A stretch of 22,609 bases of DNA from Rickettsia typhi (GTDB lineage Bacteria > Pseudomonadota > Alphaproteobacteria > Rickettsiales > UBA1997), in NCBI GenBank assembly GCA_945906835.1, contig CAMDRL010000005.1:1-22609 (forward strand), given 5' to 3'. Both the position numbers and the translations under genes were made by a program. The stretch's first letter is position 1, and every line of letters starts with the position of its first letter. The notes under the pieces were generated by a model, which saw only the letters and a program-made list of their open reading frames with translations, was not told the origin of the DNA and did not search any database. Shown in pieces: positions 21,106-22,609 of this stretch.

Positions 21106-22260
21106 ATGCCTAAAAAAATACCCAAGAAAATATCTAAGAAAATTTCTTTTAACTTAAAAGGCGTTGAAAATAAAGCAAGAAGAGGTGAGTTGGTTACCGC
21201 TCACGGAACCATTCAAACTCCCGCTTTTATGCCGGTTGGAACTGCTGCAACTGTTAAAGCTATGAAAGTTTCTGATGTTAAAAAATCAGGCGCTGAAATA
21301 ATTCTGGGAAATACTTATCATCTAATGCTGCGCCCTACAGCAGAATTAATTGAACAACTTGGTGGTTTGCATAAATTCATGGGCTGGGACGGCCCTATTC
21401 TCACTGATTCTGGCGGATTTCAAGTAATGTCTCTTTCTAAAATTCGCAAAATTTCTGATGCGGGAGTTGAATTTTCTTCGCATTTAGATGGCTCAAAATA
21501 TTTTGTCAGCCCAGAAAGATCGATTGAAATTCAACACATGCTTGGCAGCGATATTACCATGATTTTTGATGAATGTATTCAATTTCCTGCAAGTTTTGAA
21601 GATACACAAAATGCCATGAATCGCTCTATTGCTTGGGCAAAAAGATCAAAAAATGCTTTTAAAGAAAGAAATGGTTACGGAATTTTTGGAATAAATCAGG
21701 GTGGAGTTTATCAAGATTTGCGAAAAATATCGGCAGAAAAATTAATTGAAATTGGCTTTGATGGCTATGCAATTGGAGGATTGGCTGTTGGTGAAGGACA
21801 AGAAATTATGTTTGAAGTTTTGAATTATACGGCAGATTTTTTGCCAACAGATAAACCAAGATATTTAATGGGAGTTGGCAAGCCATCAGATATTGTTGGC
21901 GCGGTTGCTCGCGGTGTTGATATGTTTGATTGCGTAATGCCAACTCGCTCTGGCCGCACTGGACAAGCTTTTACCAGAAAAGGCACCATCAATATTCGCA
22001 ACGCTAAATATAGAGATGACAAAAATCCAATTGATGAAAAATGTGCTTGTTATGCCTGCCAAAATCATAGTTTGGCATATATAAATCATCTCTCTAAAGC
22101 TAATGAAATATTGGCTTCAATGCTGTTGACTGAGCATAATATTTTTTATTATCAGGATTTGATGAAGGATATTAGGAGTGCTATTGAGAATGGTAAGTTT
22201 GGTGAATTTGCTGAGGGGTTTGGGAAGGATGTTGTTGATGAAATTGAGGAAAATAATTAG
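21106..22260 (+). CDS. tgt: queuine tRNA-ribosyltransferase (bacterial Tgt)
   Basis: This 384-residue enzyme exchanges G34 for preQ1 in tRNAs with GUN anticodons, the first tRNA-linked step of queuosine synthesis. Signatures: [16 protein letters not shown], the Asp base in [28 protein letters not shown] (substrate specificity loop), the nucleophile region [17 protein letters not shown], and the zinc ligands in [17 protein letters not shown] (three Cys, one His). A Lys-rich N-terminal leader ([16 protein letters not shown]) precedes the catalytic barrel. An in-frame M later in the barrel (MPVG) is too far inside to be the start. queA and queuosine precursor genes are not in the window. An inverted pair of repeats follows. 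Confidence 0.97.
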   Translation: MPKKIPKKISKKISFNLKGVENKARRGELVTAHGTIQTPAFMPVGTAATVKAMKVSDVKKSGAEIILGNTYHLMLRPTAELIEQLGGLHKFMGWDGPILTDSGGFQVMSLSKIRKISDAGVEFSSHLDGSKYFVSPERSIEIQHMLGSDITMIFDECIQFPASFEDTQNAMNRSIAWAKRSKNAFKERNGYGIFGINQGGVYQDLRKISAEKLIEIGFDGYAIGGLAVGEGQEIMFEVLNYTADFLPTDKPRYLMGVGKPSDIVGAVARGVDMFDCVMPTRSGRTGQAFTRKGTINIRNAKYRDDKNPIDEKCACYACQNHSLAYINHLSKANEILASMLLTEHNIFYYQDLMKDIRSAIENGKFGEFAEGFGKDVVDEIEENN

Positions 22261-22265
22261 TTACA

Positions 22266-22321
22266 AAAATCACCCGTCTCAATCACTTCGCGATTGATCC
22301 ACCCTCTTTTTCAAAGAGGGC
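22266..22321 (-). repeat. palindromic element family D, inverted copy
   Basis: Read on the minus strand it begins GCCCTCTTTGAAAAAGAGGG and ends GACGGGTGATTTT, as in trmB. Hairpin 2 is CAATCGC-GAA-GTGATTG with one G-U pair. Read in the trmB frame it meets a TGA in hairpin 2, and its 56 bases are not a whole number of codons. Confidence 0.9.
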
Positions 22322-22334
22322 TAAAAGCGGTAAA

Positions 22335-22609
<275 letters not shown>

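Overview
The window is an AT-rich bacterial chromosome segment, densely packed with housekeeping genes. The best fit is an alphaproteobacterium of the order Rickettsiales or a close relative. This is inferred from gene content, not from a marker search: a ybeY-tlyC/corC pair, a pyruvate dehydrogenase E1 alpha/beta pair next to an ftsB-like gene, a lone Rickettsiales-style VirB2 pilin gene, many genes without a clear Shine-Dalgarno sequence, and many short palindromic repeats, one of them inside a protein gene. No rRNA, tRNA or CRISPR array was seen.

Left edge (1-1767): the 3' part of a superfamily-2 helicase-like gene resembling restriction or defence ATPases, then a small coupled reading frame split by a 161-bp non-coding inverted-repeat element (MITE-like) flanked by TA duplications. 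Excising the element plus one TA restores the frame exactly. Plus-strand block 1768-4254: a secreted cyclophilin, a HIT protein, a cystathionine beta-lyase-type PLP enzyme and a small membrane protein. It ends at a bidirectional terminator shared with the converging rpoD.

Minus-strand block 12024-4325, read leftward: pdhA, a 26-bp-arm inverted repeat, pdhB, ftsB-like, a polyprenol/diacylglycerol kinase-like gene, a palindromic terminator, then dnaG and rpoD. RpoD carries an unusual basic N-terminal domain of about 180 residues that looks like histone H1.

Plus-strand block 12220-20373: a ZnuB-type permease, ferrochelatase with a cysteine-rich tail, ybeY, corC/tlyC, a GNAT acetyltransferase, rplM-rpsI (with terminator), rpiB-trmB-murB (overlapping genes), a solitary virB2 and rpmB. 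The right edge has ccmG/dsbE-like on the minus strand, divergent from tgt, then an inverted pair of palindromic elements and the start of eno.

The most notable signal is a family of palindromic elements at 17954-18010, 22266-22321 and 22335-22386. The copy in trmB is exactly 57 bp, has no stop codon and adds 19 residues in frame. The two intergenic copies hit stops in the same frame and are not whole codons long. The second hairpin differs among the three copies yet stays self-complementary. This is analogous to the Rickettsia palindromic elements, which invade protein genes, but the sequence looks like a different family. At least three further palindrome families lie between genes.
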